Assembly (NCBI GenBank): GCA_023386855.1
Contig: JAEWIW010000424.1
Location: 1-7,266, forward strand
From: Bacteroidota bacterium
GTDB taxonomy: Bacteria > Bacteroidota > Bacteroidia > Chitinophagales > Chitinophagaceae
Direction: 5' to 3'
Length of the DNA stretch: 7,266 nt
Shown piece by piece: positions 1-6,109 of the stretch. The notes under the pieces are model-generated. The model was not told where the DNA came from. It searched no databases and worked only from the letters and a program-made list of their open reading frames with translations. How positions within the stretch are numbered: the stretch's first letter is position 1; every line of letters begins with the position of its first letter. The translations under genes were made by a program, and so were the position numbers.

Positions 1-65
1 CTACTTGCCAGGGCAAGTACAACCACCCCAAGCAAAAGCGTGCTCGCCAGCGTTTTTTTGATCAT
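1..65 (-). CDS. Exported protein of unknown function, N-terminal signal peptide only (partial)
   Basis: Only the first 21 codons are in the window; the rest lies beyond the left edge. From the ATG at 65-63 the frame is open to position 1. It reads a short basic start (Met-Ile-Lys-Lys-Thr) followed by a hydrophobic stretch rich in Leu, Val and Ala that ends in Ala-Ser, which is the shape of a Sec signal peptide. A second in-frame ATG at 98-96 would add 11 residues. I prefer 65, because a TAnnTTTG box at 111-104 would put the transcript start close to 97, leaving almost no leader for the upper ATG and about 30 nt for the lower one. The mature protein cannot be seen, so no function is given. It is divergent from the TPR gene. 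Confidence 0.6.
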   Translation of the reverse strand, partial: MIKKTLASTLLLGVVVLALAS

Positions 66-103
66 GTGGTTTGGTTTTAGCGTAAAGTTTTTATACATCG
101 AAA

Positions 104-111
104 CAAAGATA
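104..111 (-). promoter_or_regulatory. Bacteroidota-type -7 box for the left-edge gene
   Basis: On the minus strand the sequence is TATCTTTG, an exact match to the Bacteroidota -7 consensus TAnnTTTG. It sits about 39 bp upstream of the preferred ATG at 65. I see no TTTG or TTG in the -33 position (around 130-136), so only half of the promoter is supported. Confidence 0.45.
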
Positions 112-301
112 GTAAATTTTTTAGGAATGTTTTAACCGTTTATCCATTTATTATTAACATATAAAACTCCATAAACGTTGCATTTCCATAAAAGAATTTC
201 AAATAATTTTCATTAATCCTTAAGCCTCACCGTTGTTTATATGGTATGGCTTAAAATTTTATCAATTAATTACAGGTGAATTGAAGCCGGGGTTGCCTAA
301 C

Positions 302-382
302 TTCCCGACTTTATGATAGGATTTCCGGCTTTAGTAATAGGATTCCCTGGCTTTATGATGGGTTTCCTAATAAATGATGGGG
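302..382 (+). repeat. Imperfect ~21-bp tandem repeat, three clear copies and one decayed copy
   Basis: Copies run at 302-322, 323-343, 344-363 and, more degraded, 364-382. Each has a pyrimidine-rich start (TTCCC or TTCC), a core like GGCTTTATGAT or GGCTTTAGTAAT, and a purine-rich end (AGGAT or GGG). The period is close to two turns of the helix. The array lies in the gap between the left-edge gene and the TPR gene, ending 21 bp before the TTG at 404. It is not coding: the frame leading into the TPR gene has a stop at 395-397. The rest of the gap (66-301) is AT-rich and shows nothing else except the -7 box at 104-111. Confidence 0.6.
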
Positions 383-403
383 AAAAACCGTGAATAGTTT
401 GGT

Positions 404-1870
404 TTGACAAAGAACGCGGAATGGCCTATTTTACATAAACCTTTAGAAATGAAAGATAATCCCTTCAGGCAGGACAAGGAAGAACTCAGAGAATTGGTAA
501 GGCAGTTTCAAAACCTTAAAGCAGGAAGAAGTCATACCTTTCTTGATGAAGAAGCTTTTGAAAAGATCATTGATCATTTTGATGAAAGTGAAGAACTGAA
601 CCAGGCACTGGAAGCAGCAGAAATGGCAGTGGAGCAATTTCCATTTTCTTCCATGCTGTTGATCAAGAAAGCTGATATTCTCCTGGCCACCCGCCAGTAT
701 GCCAGGGCGCTGGAAATCCTGCAGCACGCTGAATTGCTCGATAGTAACGATATTAATCTTTATATTCTTAAAACAGATGCTTTGCTGGCTCTTGACCAGC
801 CGGAAAAGGCAGTGGAATTGTTAGAAAATGCATTGCAGCTTTTTGAAGGACAGGAGCGAATCGAAATGTTATTTGAACTTGCTGATGTTTATGATGATTA
901 CGAGGAGTTTGACAAGATCTTTGATTGCCTTAAACTGATTCTCGAGCAGGAGCCTACCAATGAAGAGGCTTTGTATAAAATATGTTTCTGGACCGACTTT
1001 ACCGGTAGAAACGAGGAAAGTATTCGCCTTCACCAGTGGATCATTGACGAATTTCCCTATAATGAACTGGCATGGTTCAACCTTGGAGCTGCCTTCCAGG
1101 GATTAAAGTTGTATGAAAAATCTATTGATGCATACATGTATGCGGTAACCATTGATGAGAAATTCGATTATGCCTACAGGAATATGGGTGATGCCTACAT
1201 CCGTCTTCGGAAGTTTAAAGATGCCATAGAAGCGCTTGAAAGAGTGCTCGAGCTTTCCCGGCCCGAAGATGTTATCTATGAAGCGATAGGCCATTGTTAC
1301 GACAGGATGAAGAACTTTGCCCAAGCAAGATTTTATTACCGCAAAGCATCGCATCTCAACCAGGAGGATAGCAAACTCTATTATAAGATAGCCTGCACTT
1401 ATATGAATGAAGGGCAGTGGTCAATGGCTATCAAGCAACTTGAATTGGCCATGCAACTGCACCGCTCCCAACCGGAGTACAACCTGGCAATGGGTGAATG
1501 TAAAATGCAGCTAGGAGAGTTTCGTGAGGCCATAAATTATTTTTCTGCGGTAGTAAGGCAACGACCAAAAAATACTTCAAGTTGGGAATCCCTGATCCGC
1601 TGTCTTTATGCAGGAAGCTTTTTCAGTGAAGCCATGGAACAGGTTAAAGTTGCCATGAACTATACTGATAATAAACCAGTGTTCCTTTATTATAAGAGTG
1701 CAATTCTTTTTGGAATGAGGCGTTCGAAAGAAGCATTGATCCAGCTGGAAAAAGCTCTGGTACTCGCTCCCAGGATGCTGAAGAAATTTATTGGGTTAAA
1801 TCCGGCGCTTTTGCAGCGCCAGCCTGTAGCCGACCTTGTGGCCAAATACAAAAAGAGTAAATCCGGTTAG
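404..1870 (+). CDS. Tetratricopeptide repeat (TPR) protein, conserved in Bacteroidota
   Basis: This is a soluble-looking protein of 488 residues (473 from the alternative start) built almost wholly of TPR helical hairpins. Clear 34-residue units run at about 221-254, 255-288, 289-322, 323-356 and 357-390, with the usual small residue, Tyr and Ala positions (for example Ala-Trp-Phe-Asn-Leu-Gly at 223-228). Weaker units fill about 64-220 and 391-460. The N-terminal segment with Phe-Leu-Asp-Glu-Glu-Ala-Phe-Glu (46-53) resembles the capping region of a TPR family widespread in this phylum, by recall. There is no signal peptide or membrane segment, so a cytoplasmic scaffold is inferred; its partner is unknown. 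The start is uncertain: TTG at 404 is the first possible codon after an in-frame stop at 395-397, while ATG at 449 (residue 16) is a more usual start. It is followed by 104 bp before the comA-like gene, which has its own promoter. Confidence 0.85.
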   Translation: MTKNAEWPILHKPLEMKDNPFRQDKEELRELVRQFQNLKAGRSHTFLDEEAFEKIIDHFDESEELNQALEAAEMAVEQFPFSSMLLIKKADILLATRQYARALEILQHAELLDSNDINLYILKTDALLALDQPEKAVELLENALQLFEGQERIEMLFELADVYDDYEEFDKIFDCLKLILEQEPTNEEALYKICFWTDFTGRNEESIRLHQWIIDEFPYNELAWFNLGAAFQGLKLYEKSIDAYMYAVTIDEKFDYAYRNMGDAYIRLRKFKDAIEALERVLELSRPEDVIYEAIGHCYDRMKNFAQARFYYRKASHLNQEDSKLYYKIACTYMNEGQWSMAIKQLELAMQLHRSQPEYNLAMGECKMQLGEFREAINYFSAVVRQRPKNTSSWESLIRCLYAGSFFSEAMEQVKVAMNYTDNKPVFLYYKSAILFGMRRSKEALIQLEKALVLAPRMLKKFIGLNPALLQRQPVADLVAKYKKSKSG

Positions 1871-1894
1871 TACTGTATAATTAAACCGTTTCGT

Positions 1895-1910
1895 GGTGAT
1901 CGGTATCACC
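1895..1910 (+). promoter_or_regulatory. 16-bp dyad next to the comA-aroE promoter, candidate operator
   Basis: The sequence is a perfect 6-bp inverted repeat, GGTGAT and ATCACC, around the 4-nt centre CGGT. It ends directly before the -33-like GTTG at 1911-1914. There is no T-run after it, which speaks against a terminator for the TPR gene. Its place at the upstream edge of the promoter suits a binding site for a dimeric regulator, but this is inference from position and symmetry only. Confidence 0.35.
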
Positions 1911-1939
1911 GTTGAATTAGATTTAGTTCCCTATTTTTG
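1911..1939 (+). promoter_or_regulatory. Promoter of the comA-aroE operon (Bacteroidota type)
   Basis: TATTTTTG at 1932-1939 matches the -7 consensus TAnnTTTG exactly. GTTG at 1911-1914 matches three of four bases of the -33 TTTG element with 17 bp between the two. A start of transcription near 1945 would leave a leader of about 30 nt before the ATG at 1975. This is the best promoter in the window by eye. Confidence 0.6.
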
Positions 1940-1974
1940 CGCGGCTTTATTTTACAGTACCTAAACTTGTTCTA

Positions 1975-2748
1975 ATGAATTTCAACCTCTCTCAGATCCC
2001 TGAAAGAATACATAAACCCAGGACCTATGGCATAACAATGATCATGGATAAAGGTTTGAGCATTCCGGAAGTGCATAATTTCCTGAGTGTTTCTGGTCCT
2101 CATGTTGATATTGTAAAACTGGGCTTTGGAACTTCTTTTGTTACCCCGAAACTGCGTGAAAAGATTGAAGTGTACAGGTCGTATGATATTCCCGTTTATT
2201 TTGGAGGCACCCTGTTTGAAGCCTTCCTGGTAAGAAATCAATTCCAGGATTATATTGATGTGGTTAAAGATTATGGCATTTCCTATATGGAAGTAAGTGA
2301 TGGTTCAATTACCATTCCTCATACAGAAAAATGTGGCTATATCGAAAAACTTACAAAGTATGGAACGGTGCTGAGTGAAGTGGGTAGTAAGGATGCAGCG
2401 CATATCATTCCTCCCTATAAGTGGATAGAACTGATGAAAGCCGAACTGGAAGCCGGTTCCACCTATGTTATCGCTGAAGCGAGGGAAGCTGGAAATGTTG
2501 GTATCTATCGTGGAACCGGTGAAGTGAGGGAAGGACTCGTACAAGAGATCCTTACCCAGATCCCCGGAGAAAAAATCCTTTGGGAAGCACCACAAAAATC
2601 ACAACAGCTATATTTTATTGAATTGCTGGGCTGCAATGTTAACCTGGGTAACATAGCTCCATCCGAAATGCTATCGCTTGAAGCTATGCGTATCGGTTTG
2701 CGTGGCGATACCTTCCATTTATTCCTGAACCAAGAAACTGCCAAATGA
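1975..2748 (+). CDS. comA: ComA-family phosphosulfolactate synthase-like protein
   Basis: The 257-residue product has the conserved blocks of the ComA family (TIM-barrel enzymes that add sulfite to phosphoenolpyruvate to give phosphosulfolactate). Visible motifs are Asp-Lys-Gly at 25-27, KLGFGTS at 48-54, GGTLFE at 77-82, EVSDG at 106-110, EVGSKD at 135-140, the EAREAG block at 168-173, WEAPQKSQQ at 203-211 and NVNLGNI at 221-227. Length is normal for the family. In methanogens ComA opens coenzyme M synthesis; Bacillus YitD and plant HSA32 are relatives, and the role in Bacteroidota is not settled as far as I know. Here it heads an operon and overlaps aroE by 4 bp (ATGA), so the two are probably translated together. 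The family call is firm; the in vivo reaction is inferred from it. Sulfolactate or sulfonolipid supply are possible roles. Confidence 0.88.
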   Translation: MNFNLSQIPERIHKPRTYGITMIMDKGLSIPEVHNFLSVSGPHVDIVKLGFGTSFVTPKLREKIEVYRSYDIPVYFGGTLFEAFLVRNQFQDYIDVVKDYGISYMEVSDGSITIPHTEKCGYIEKLTKYGTVLSEVGSKDAAHIIPPYKWIELMKAELEAGSTYVIAEAREAGNVGIYRGTGEVREGLVQEILTQIPGEKILWEAPQKSQQLYFIELLGCNVNLGNIAPSEMLSLEAMRIGLRGDTFHLFLNQETAK

Positions 2749-3491
2749 AAACATTTGGGTTGATAGGATTTCCGCTGAGTCATTCCTTTTCTCAAAAATA
2801 TTTTACAGAGAAATTTAATAATTCAGGTATTGATGATATGCAATACCTGAATTTTCCTTTGGAGAATATCGGTGAGTTAAGGTCTTTGCTTTCGCAGCAG
2901 GAAAACCTATGCGGCCTTAATGTTACATTACCTTATAAAGAACAGGTGATCTCATACCTCGATAGTTGCAATGAGATCGTAAAGGAAATTGGTGCCTGCA
3001 ATTGTATTAAAATCAAAGATGGGAAGCTGTATGGTTTTAATACCGATGTGGAAGGATTTATGATCCCCCTTCAAAAAAAACTTCGGCCTCATCATACCAG
3101 GGCACTTGTATTGGGAGAAGGAGGGGCTTCAAGGGCGGTTACCTATGTTTTAAAGCAACTCGGCATTACCTACCTTACTGTCTCCAGGCGTGGACATGAA
3201 ACCCCTGATACCATACAGTATTACCAATTGAATGACGAGATGATGGAAGAATTTTCTCTTATCGTCAATACCACCCCGCTGGGGATGTATCCGAATATTG
3301 AACAGGCTCCACAGATTCCATATGATGCATTAACACCAAGGCATTATCTTTTCGACCTGGTGTATAATCCTGCTAAAACGCTTTTTCTTTCTTTGGGAGA
3401 AGAAAAAGGTGCATTAATAGAAAATGGAATGGATATGCTAAGCCTGCAGGCAGAAGCATCATGGCGTATCTGGAACGATGAGCGTATTTAA
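2745..3491 (+). CDS. aroE: Shikimate dehydrogenase (NADP+)
   Basis: AroE reduces 3-dehydroshikimate to shikimate with NADPH in the cytoplasm, the fourth step of chorismate and aromatic amino-acid synthesis. The 248-residue product is slightly shorter than the E. coli enzyme (272). The substrate domain shows GFPLSHSFS at 8-16, NVTLPYK at 59-65 with the catalytic Lys at 65, GACN at 83-86 and the catalytic Asp at 101 in NTD. The nucleotide domain shows the glycine-rich loop GEGGASRAV at 124-132, Ser-Arg-Arg at 147-149 in the place that usually binds the NADP phosphate, NTTPLGM at 175-181 and ENGMDMLSLQA at 226-236. Glu at 125 in the loop is less usual; Ala or Thr is common there. It starts inside the last codons of the comA-like gene and ends 8 bp from the convergent thioesterase gene. 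Confidence 0.95.
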   Translation: MKTFGLIGFPLSHSFSQKYFTEKFNNSGIDDMQYLNFPLENIGELRSLLSQQENLCGLNVTLPYKEQVISYLDSCNEIVKEIGACNCIKIKDGKLYGFNTDVEGFMIPLQKKLRPHHTRALVLGEGGASRAVTYVLKQLGITYLTVSRRGHETPDTIQYYQLNDEMMEEFSLIVNTTPLGMYPNIEQAPQIPYDALTPRHYLFDLVYNPAKTLFLSLGEEKGALIENGMDMLSLQAEASWRIWNDERI

Positions 3492-3525
3492 ATGCATTCT
3501 TAAAGAGCATTCCCATTTAATTTTT
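3488..3525 (+). terminator. Possible AT-rich terminator between convergent genes
   Basis: The aroE stop and the thioesterase stop are separated by 8 bp. TTAAATG at 3488-3494 and CATTTAA at 3514-3520 are perfect 7-bp inverted arms, followed on the plus strand by TTTTT at 3521-3525. A competing 5-bp pair, AATGC 3491-3495 and GCATT 3507-3511, sits inside. The stem is AT-rich with a long loop, so a weak hairpin at best; it is the only candidate for stopping either transcript. It covers the last codons of both genes. Confidence 0.3.
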
Positions 3526-3940
3526 CCAGGGCATCTGCAGGTATCTTTACTATTTTTTTCGCGGAATAATCAAAACAGATCATACCTGTTTTAGCATAGG
3601 CAACCGGTATCATCACATCACCAGTTTTTTTTTCCAGCTTATACACGATGTCAAAACCAATGCTGGAAAATTCTGTTGCCATGGCGGAAGCCAGGAGGCT
3701 TTCACCATAAAATACTTCAGCCTTAAATTCAATGGCAACATCAGACATAATAAGACCCTTACCTGCAAATTCAAGTTCTTTCAATCCTTTCGATAACAGG
3801 TACTGGACCCTGAGTTCATGAATAATACTCAGTATGGTATCATTGCCCATATGACCGCCATAATTAAGGTCGGTGATCCTTACAGGAATAGTGGTAGTAA
3901 AATCAAATTGAAAAGGTAGATCTATTTTTATCCTTGCCAT
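3500..3940 (-). CDS. Hotdog-fold acyl-CoA thioesterase (4HBT/YbgC-like)
   Basis: The 146-residue product has the size and pattern of single-domain hotdog thioesterases, which hydrolyse acyl-CoA or related thioesters as small oligomers in the cytoplasm. The N-terminal strand carries Arg-Ile-Thr-Asp at 21-24, then Asn-Tyr-Gly-Gly-His-Met-Gly-Asn-Asp to residue 34, corresponding to the family's Asp and Gly-His block at the start of the central helix. Glu-Phe-Lys-Ala-Glu-Val at 71-76 and the following strands match the sheet. I chose the ATG at 3940-3938; an in-frame TTG at 3949 would add three residues. The natural substrate cannot be read from the sequence. It is the last gene of the minus-strand block, 44 nt after the anti-sigma-like gene from this start, with no convincing promoter in between. 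Confidence 0.8.
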   Translation of the reverse strand: MARIKIDLPFQFDFTTTIPVRITDLNYGGHMGNDTILSIIHELRVQYLLSKGLKELEFAGKGLIMSDVAIEFKAEVFYGESLLASAMATEFSSIGFDIVYKLEKKTGDVMIPVAYAKTGMICFDYSAKKIVKIPADALEKLNGNAL

Positions 3941-3984
3941 AGCAGGCAAGATAAGTAATGATGCTGAAGCAAAGTTGATGTTTG

Positions 3985-4902
3985 CTATTGTTCCATCAAC
4001 AGTTCTTTCAGTTCAAGTATATCCATATAATTCCCTGAGGCAGGAATAAAAGTAGTTTCCTGCAATAATGCTTTTTTCCAATTTTCGAACTTGGTATTCC
4101 ATACAGCTTCATCATGTGCTCTTTGCGAATTGCCGTATAATTTATCAAGAAGACCCATAAACTTCGCTGAGATCTTTGTTTTAGCCCCGTTAGGCGAGGT
4201 CACAGTGATATATTGTTCATTAGGATCAAGGATCAGTTCAGGGTCAGAAATGATATTCCCCGATTCATCGGTGATAAGTGGAGCAACCACCCGGATGGTT
4301 TCCTCTTCATTGTCCTGCAGGTATTCATTCGCATTGATGATCCTGGCTTTAGGCCCGCTATTCTGCCTTATGTTTCGGTAGCGGCGACGAATATTTGATG
4401 ATCTTTCTTCGGAAGACTGGTTGGCAGCGAGAATCATTTTATCACCAGTTGAAGGTTTGTCCTTGACAAGGGTTTCAGGGCTTACCATCGAAGGATTGGG
4501 AACAGTAGTCAGGGTAGTGGCGGTAGTATTTTTTGGGTTATTGAAGAAAAGAAAAAAAGTGCCCAGGCCTACAATGGCCAGTATAGCGGCAGCAGTGGCT
4601 AATCTTTTCCATGGAAAACTCACTATTTTGCCTGGAGCGGAGGAGGCGTTGACAGGAGAAACAGTAGCAGGAGAAGCGTAACCAGGGGAAGCCACCAATG
4701 GAGAAGCAATTTCATTATCCAGTGCTGATGCGATCCTGTCCCATACCATCACGGGAGGTTCTACTTCATATGCAGAAAATTTGAGGGAAATTGATTTTTC
4801 AACCTGGATCTCCCGGTCGAGCCTTGCCTCAATGGCATCCCAGGTACCTTTAGGAGGTTCAATTTCTGACTGCTGAAATCTTTTTTGTAATCTGTCATCC
4901 AT
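3985..4902 (-). CDS. Single-pass membrane protein, probable anti-sigma factor
   Basis: The 305-residue product has a cytoplasmic-looking N-terminus (1-97), one strongly hydrophobic membrane segment at about 101-120 preceded by Trp-Lys-Arg, and a 185-residue C-terminal part that should be periplasmic. The N-terminus contains the same motif twice, at 14-32 and 47-65: Glu-Pro-Pro, three residues, Trp-Asp, then Ile and Leu-Asp spaced alike and Glu-Ile at the end. Residues 66-90 are a low-complexity linker with several Ala/Val-Ser-Pro steps. Its ATG overlaps the end of the ECF sigma gene by 8 bp, the normal arrangement for a sigma factor and its membrane-bound inhibitor. I do not see a FecR domain or the zinc-binding His-X3-Cys-X2-Cys of ZAS-type anti-sigma factors, so the role is inferred from topology and neighbour, not from a known domain. 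Confidence 0.7.
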   Translation of the reverse strand: MDDRLQKRFQQSEIEPPKGTWDAIEARLDREIQVEKSISLKFSAYEVEPPVMVWDRIASALDNEIASPLVASPGYASPATVSPVNASSAPGKIVSFPWKRLATAAAILAIVGLGTFFLFFNNPKNTTATTLTTVPNPSMVSPETLVKDKPSTGDKMILAANQSSEERSSNIRRRYRNIRQNSGPKARIINANEYLQDNEEETIRVVAPLITDESGNIISDPELILDPNEQYITVTSPNGAKTKISAKFMGLLDKLYGNSQRAHDEAVWNTKFENWKKALLQETTFIPASGNYMDILELKELLMEQ

Positions 4903-5485
4903 TTTTCTGCTTATTATAGGCTTTCTGCGTATCGCTTAAATATTGGGTTACTTTTTTCTGCAGTATCCCTTTGGCCCTTGCCAGCTGCGATTTACTGGTT
5001 CCTTCACTGATGTTAAGCATTTCGCCTATTTCGCGGTGTGAATAGCCTTCGATCACATACAGGTTGAAAACTGTACGGTACCCTGGAGAAAGATCCTGGA
5101 TAAGGTTAATGATATCCTTCTCTGCAAGGGTATCGATGGCTGAAATATCATGATCTTCGATAGTGCTTTCCTCCTTATCACTAACAGTGGATAATTTGGC
5201 AGCTTTTCTTCGATAATGTTCAATGGAAGAATTAATAAAAACTCTTCTTACCCAGCCTTCAAAAGAACCTTCTGCCCGGAAGCGATGAAGATTTTTATAA
5301 ACCTTGATAAATCCTTCCTGTAACAGATCCTGTGCATCATCGGCATTGTTTGCATATCTCAGGCATACCGCATACATTTTGGATGCGAACCTGTTGTATA
5401 ATTCTTCCTGCATTTTCCTGTCACCCGCGATACATCCAGCTATTAAGTCGGATTCAGAAATTGTATGGTTGCTTATCTTCGACAA
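4895..5485 (-). CDS. RNA polymerase ECF sigma factor (sigma-70 family)
   Basis: The 196-residue product has the two domains of an ECF sigma factor. Sigma-2 spans about 22-94, with the core-binding helix around Asp-Asp-Ala-Gln-Asp-Leu-Leu-Gln-Glu (49-57) and the -10-reading segment with GSFEGWVRRVFINS at 73-86. Sigma-4 spans about 125-178, with Leu-Ser-Pro-Gly-Tyr-Arg at 132-137 and a helix-turn-helix from Ser149 to about 173. An acidic linker (104-124) joins them. The start is a TTG at 5485-5483; there is no upstream in-frame ATG near by and the next internal Met (residue 25) would cut into sigma-2. An AGG about 8 nt upstream may serve as a weak ribosome site. It follows rdgB by 31 nt and overlaps the probable anti-sigma gene. 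What signal it responds to cannot be told. Confidence 0.9.
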   Translation of the reverse strand: MSKISNHTISESDLIAGCIAGDRKMQEELYNRFASKMYAVCLRYANNADDAQDLLQEGFIKVYKNLHRFRAEGSFEGWVRRVFINSSIEHYRRKAAKLSTVSDKEESTIEDHDISAIDTLAEKDIINLIQDLSPGYRTVFNLYVIEGYSHREIGEMLNISEGTSKSQLARAKGILQKKVTQYLSDTQKAYNKQKNG

Positions 5486-5516
5486 AATTTTTACCTGGTT
5501 TTTGAATGGTAGGTCT

Positions 5517-6107
5517 TTATGGTTTGACCAATTGTTGTTGCAAAAATAAAACCAGCTGTGAAGCCGCTTTCTGGCGATGGCTGAACCTGTTCTTTTCTTC
5601 CATATTCATTTCAGCAAAAGTCTTTTCTGCTCCTCCAGGAACAAAAACGGGGTCGTAACCAAACCCGAGGCTTCCCCTTTTTTCGGCCAGCAAGCGGCCC
5701 TCACATATTCCTTCAAACAGGTATTCTTTTCCCTCGTATTTTAAGCAGATCACCGTTCTGAACCTTGCCTTCCGGTTACCAGTGCTTTCCATCTCTTTAA
5801 GCAATTTTTCCGTATTCTTTTCTGCATTGGCATCCTCACCCGCAAAGCGTGCTGATCGAACTCCGGGGGCACCATCCAGTGCTTCAACTTCCAGCCCTGT
5901 ATCCTCGCTAAAGCAGTTCTCACCAGTGATACGGTTTATGACCCTCGCTTTTTCACGCGCATTTTCTTCCAGTGTTTCAAATGGCTCGGGGACCTCCTGT
6001 TCAATGCCGGCCTCTTTGAGGGAAACCACTTTTAACAGGTGACCGATGGCCGCCTGTATCTCCTCTACTTTATGCTGGTTATTGGTTGCGAATATCAGCC
6101 TTGTCAT
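5517..6107 (-). CDS. rdgB: RdgB/HAM1-family XTP/dITP pyrophosphatase
   Basis: This cytoplasmic enzyme hydrolyses non-canonical purine triphosphates (dITP, XTP, ITP) to monophosphates and so keeps deaminated bases out of DNA and RNA. The 196-residue length matches the family (E. coli RdgB has 197). Motifs in order are the N-terminal FATNNQHKVEEI (6-17), the LEENAREKA helix (46-54), SEDTGLEV (67-74) with the catalytic Asp at 69, GAPGVRSARF (79-88), GFGYDPVF (148-155) and Ser-His-Arg at 176-178. An ATG at 6143 in the same frame would add 12 residues, but the conserved N-terminus begins with the ATG at 6107, which lies 2 nt after the stop of the upstream gene, so coupled translation is likely. 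Confidence 0.95.
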   Translation of the reverse strand: MTRLIFATNNQHKVEEIQAAIGHLLKVVSLKEAGIEQEVPEPFETLEENAREKARVINRITGENCFSEDTGLEVEALDGAPGVRSARFAGEDANAEKNTEKLLKEMESTGNRKARFRTVICLKYEGKEYLFEGICEGRLLAEKRGSLGFGYDPVFVPGGAEKTFAEMNMEEKNRFSHRQKAASQLVLFLQQQLVKP

Positions 6108-6109
6108 AT

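Noticed and set aside
302..382. Tandem repeat as a small CRISPR array
   Set aside because: The copies are directly adjacent and imperfect, with no spacers and no cas genes nearby.
1895..1910. Dyad read as the terminator of the TPR gene
   Set aside because: The 6-bp stem is not followed by a T-run on the plus strand; the promoter begins directly after it.
3941..3949. TTG start at 3949 for the thioesterase
   Set aside because: It adds only three residues and the ATG at 3940 is the more usual codon; the conserved part is the same either way.
4091..4681. Plus-strand frames of 61-96 residues opposite the anti-sigma-like gene
   Set aside because: They are antisense to a well-supported gene, have no recognisable motifs and no promoter or ribosome site.
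3985..5485. FecI/FecR iron-uptake regulatory pair
   Set aside because: No FecR domain is recognised in the partner and no TonB-dependent receptor or SusC/SusD gene lies next to it.
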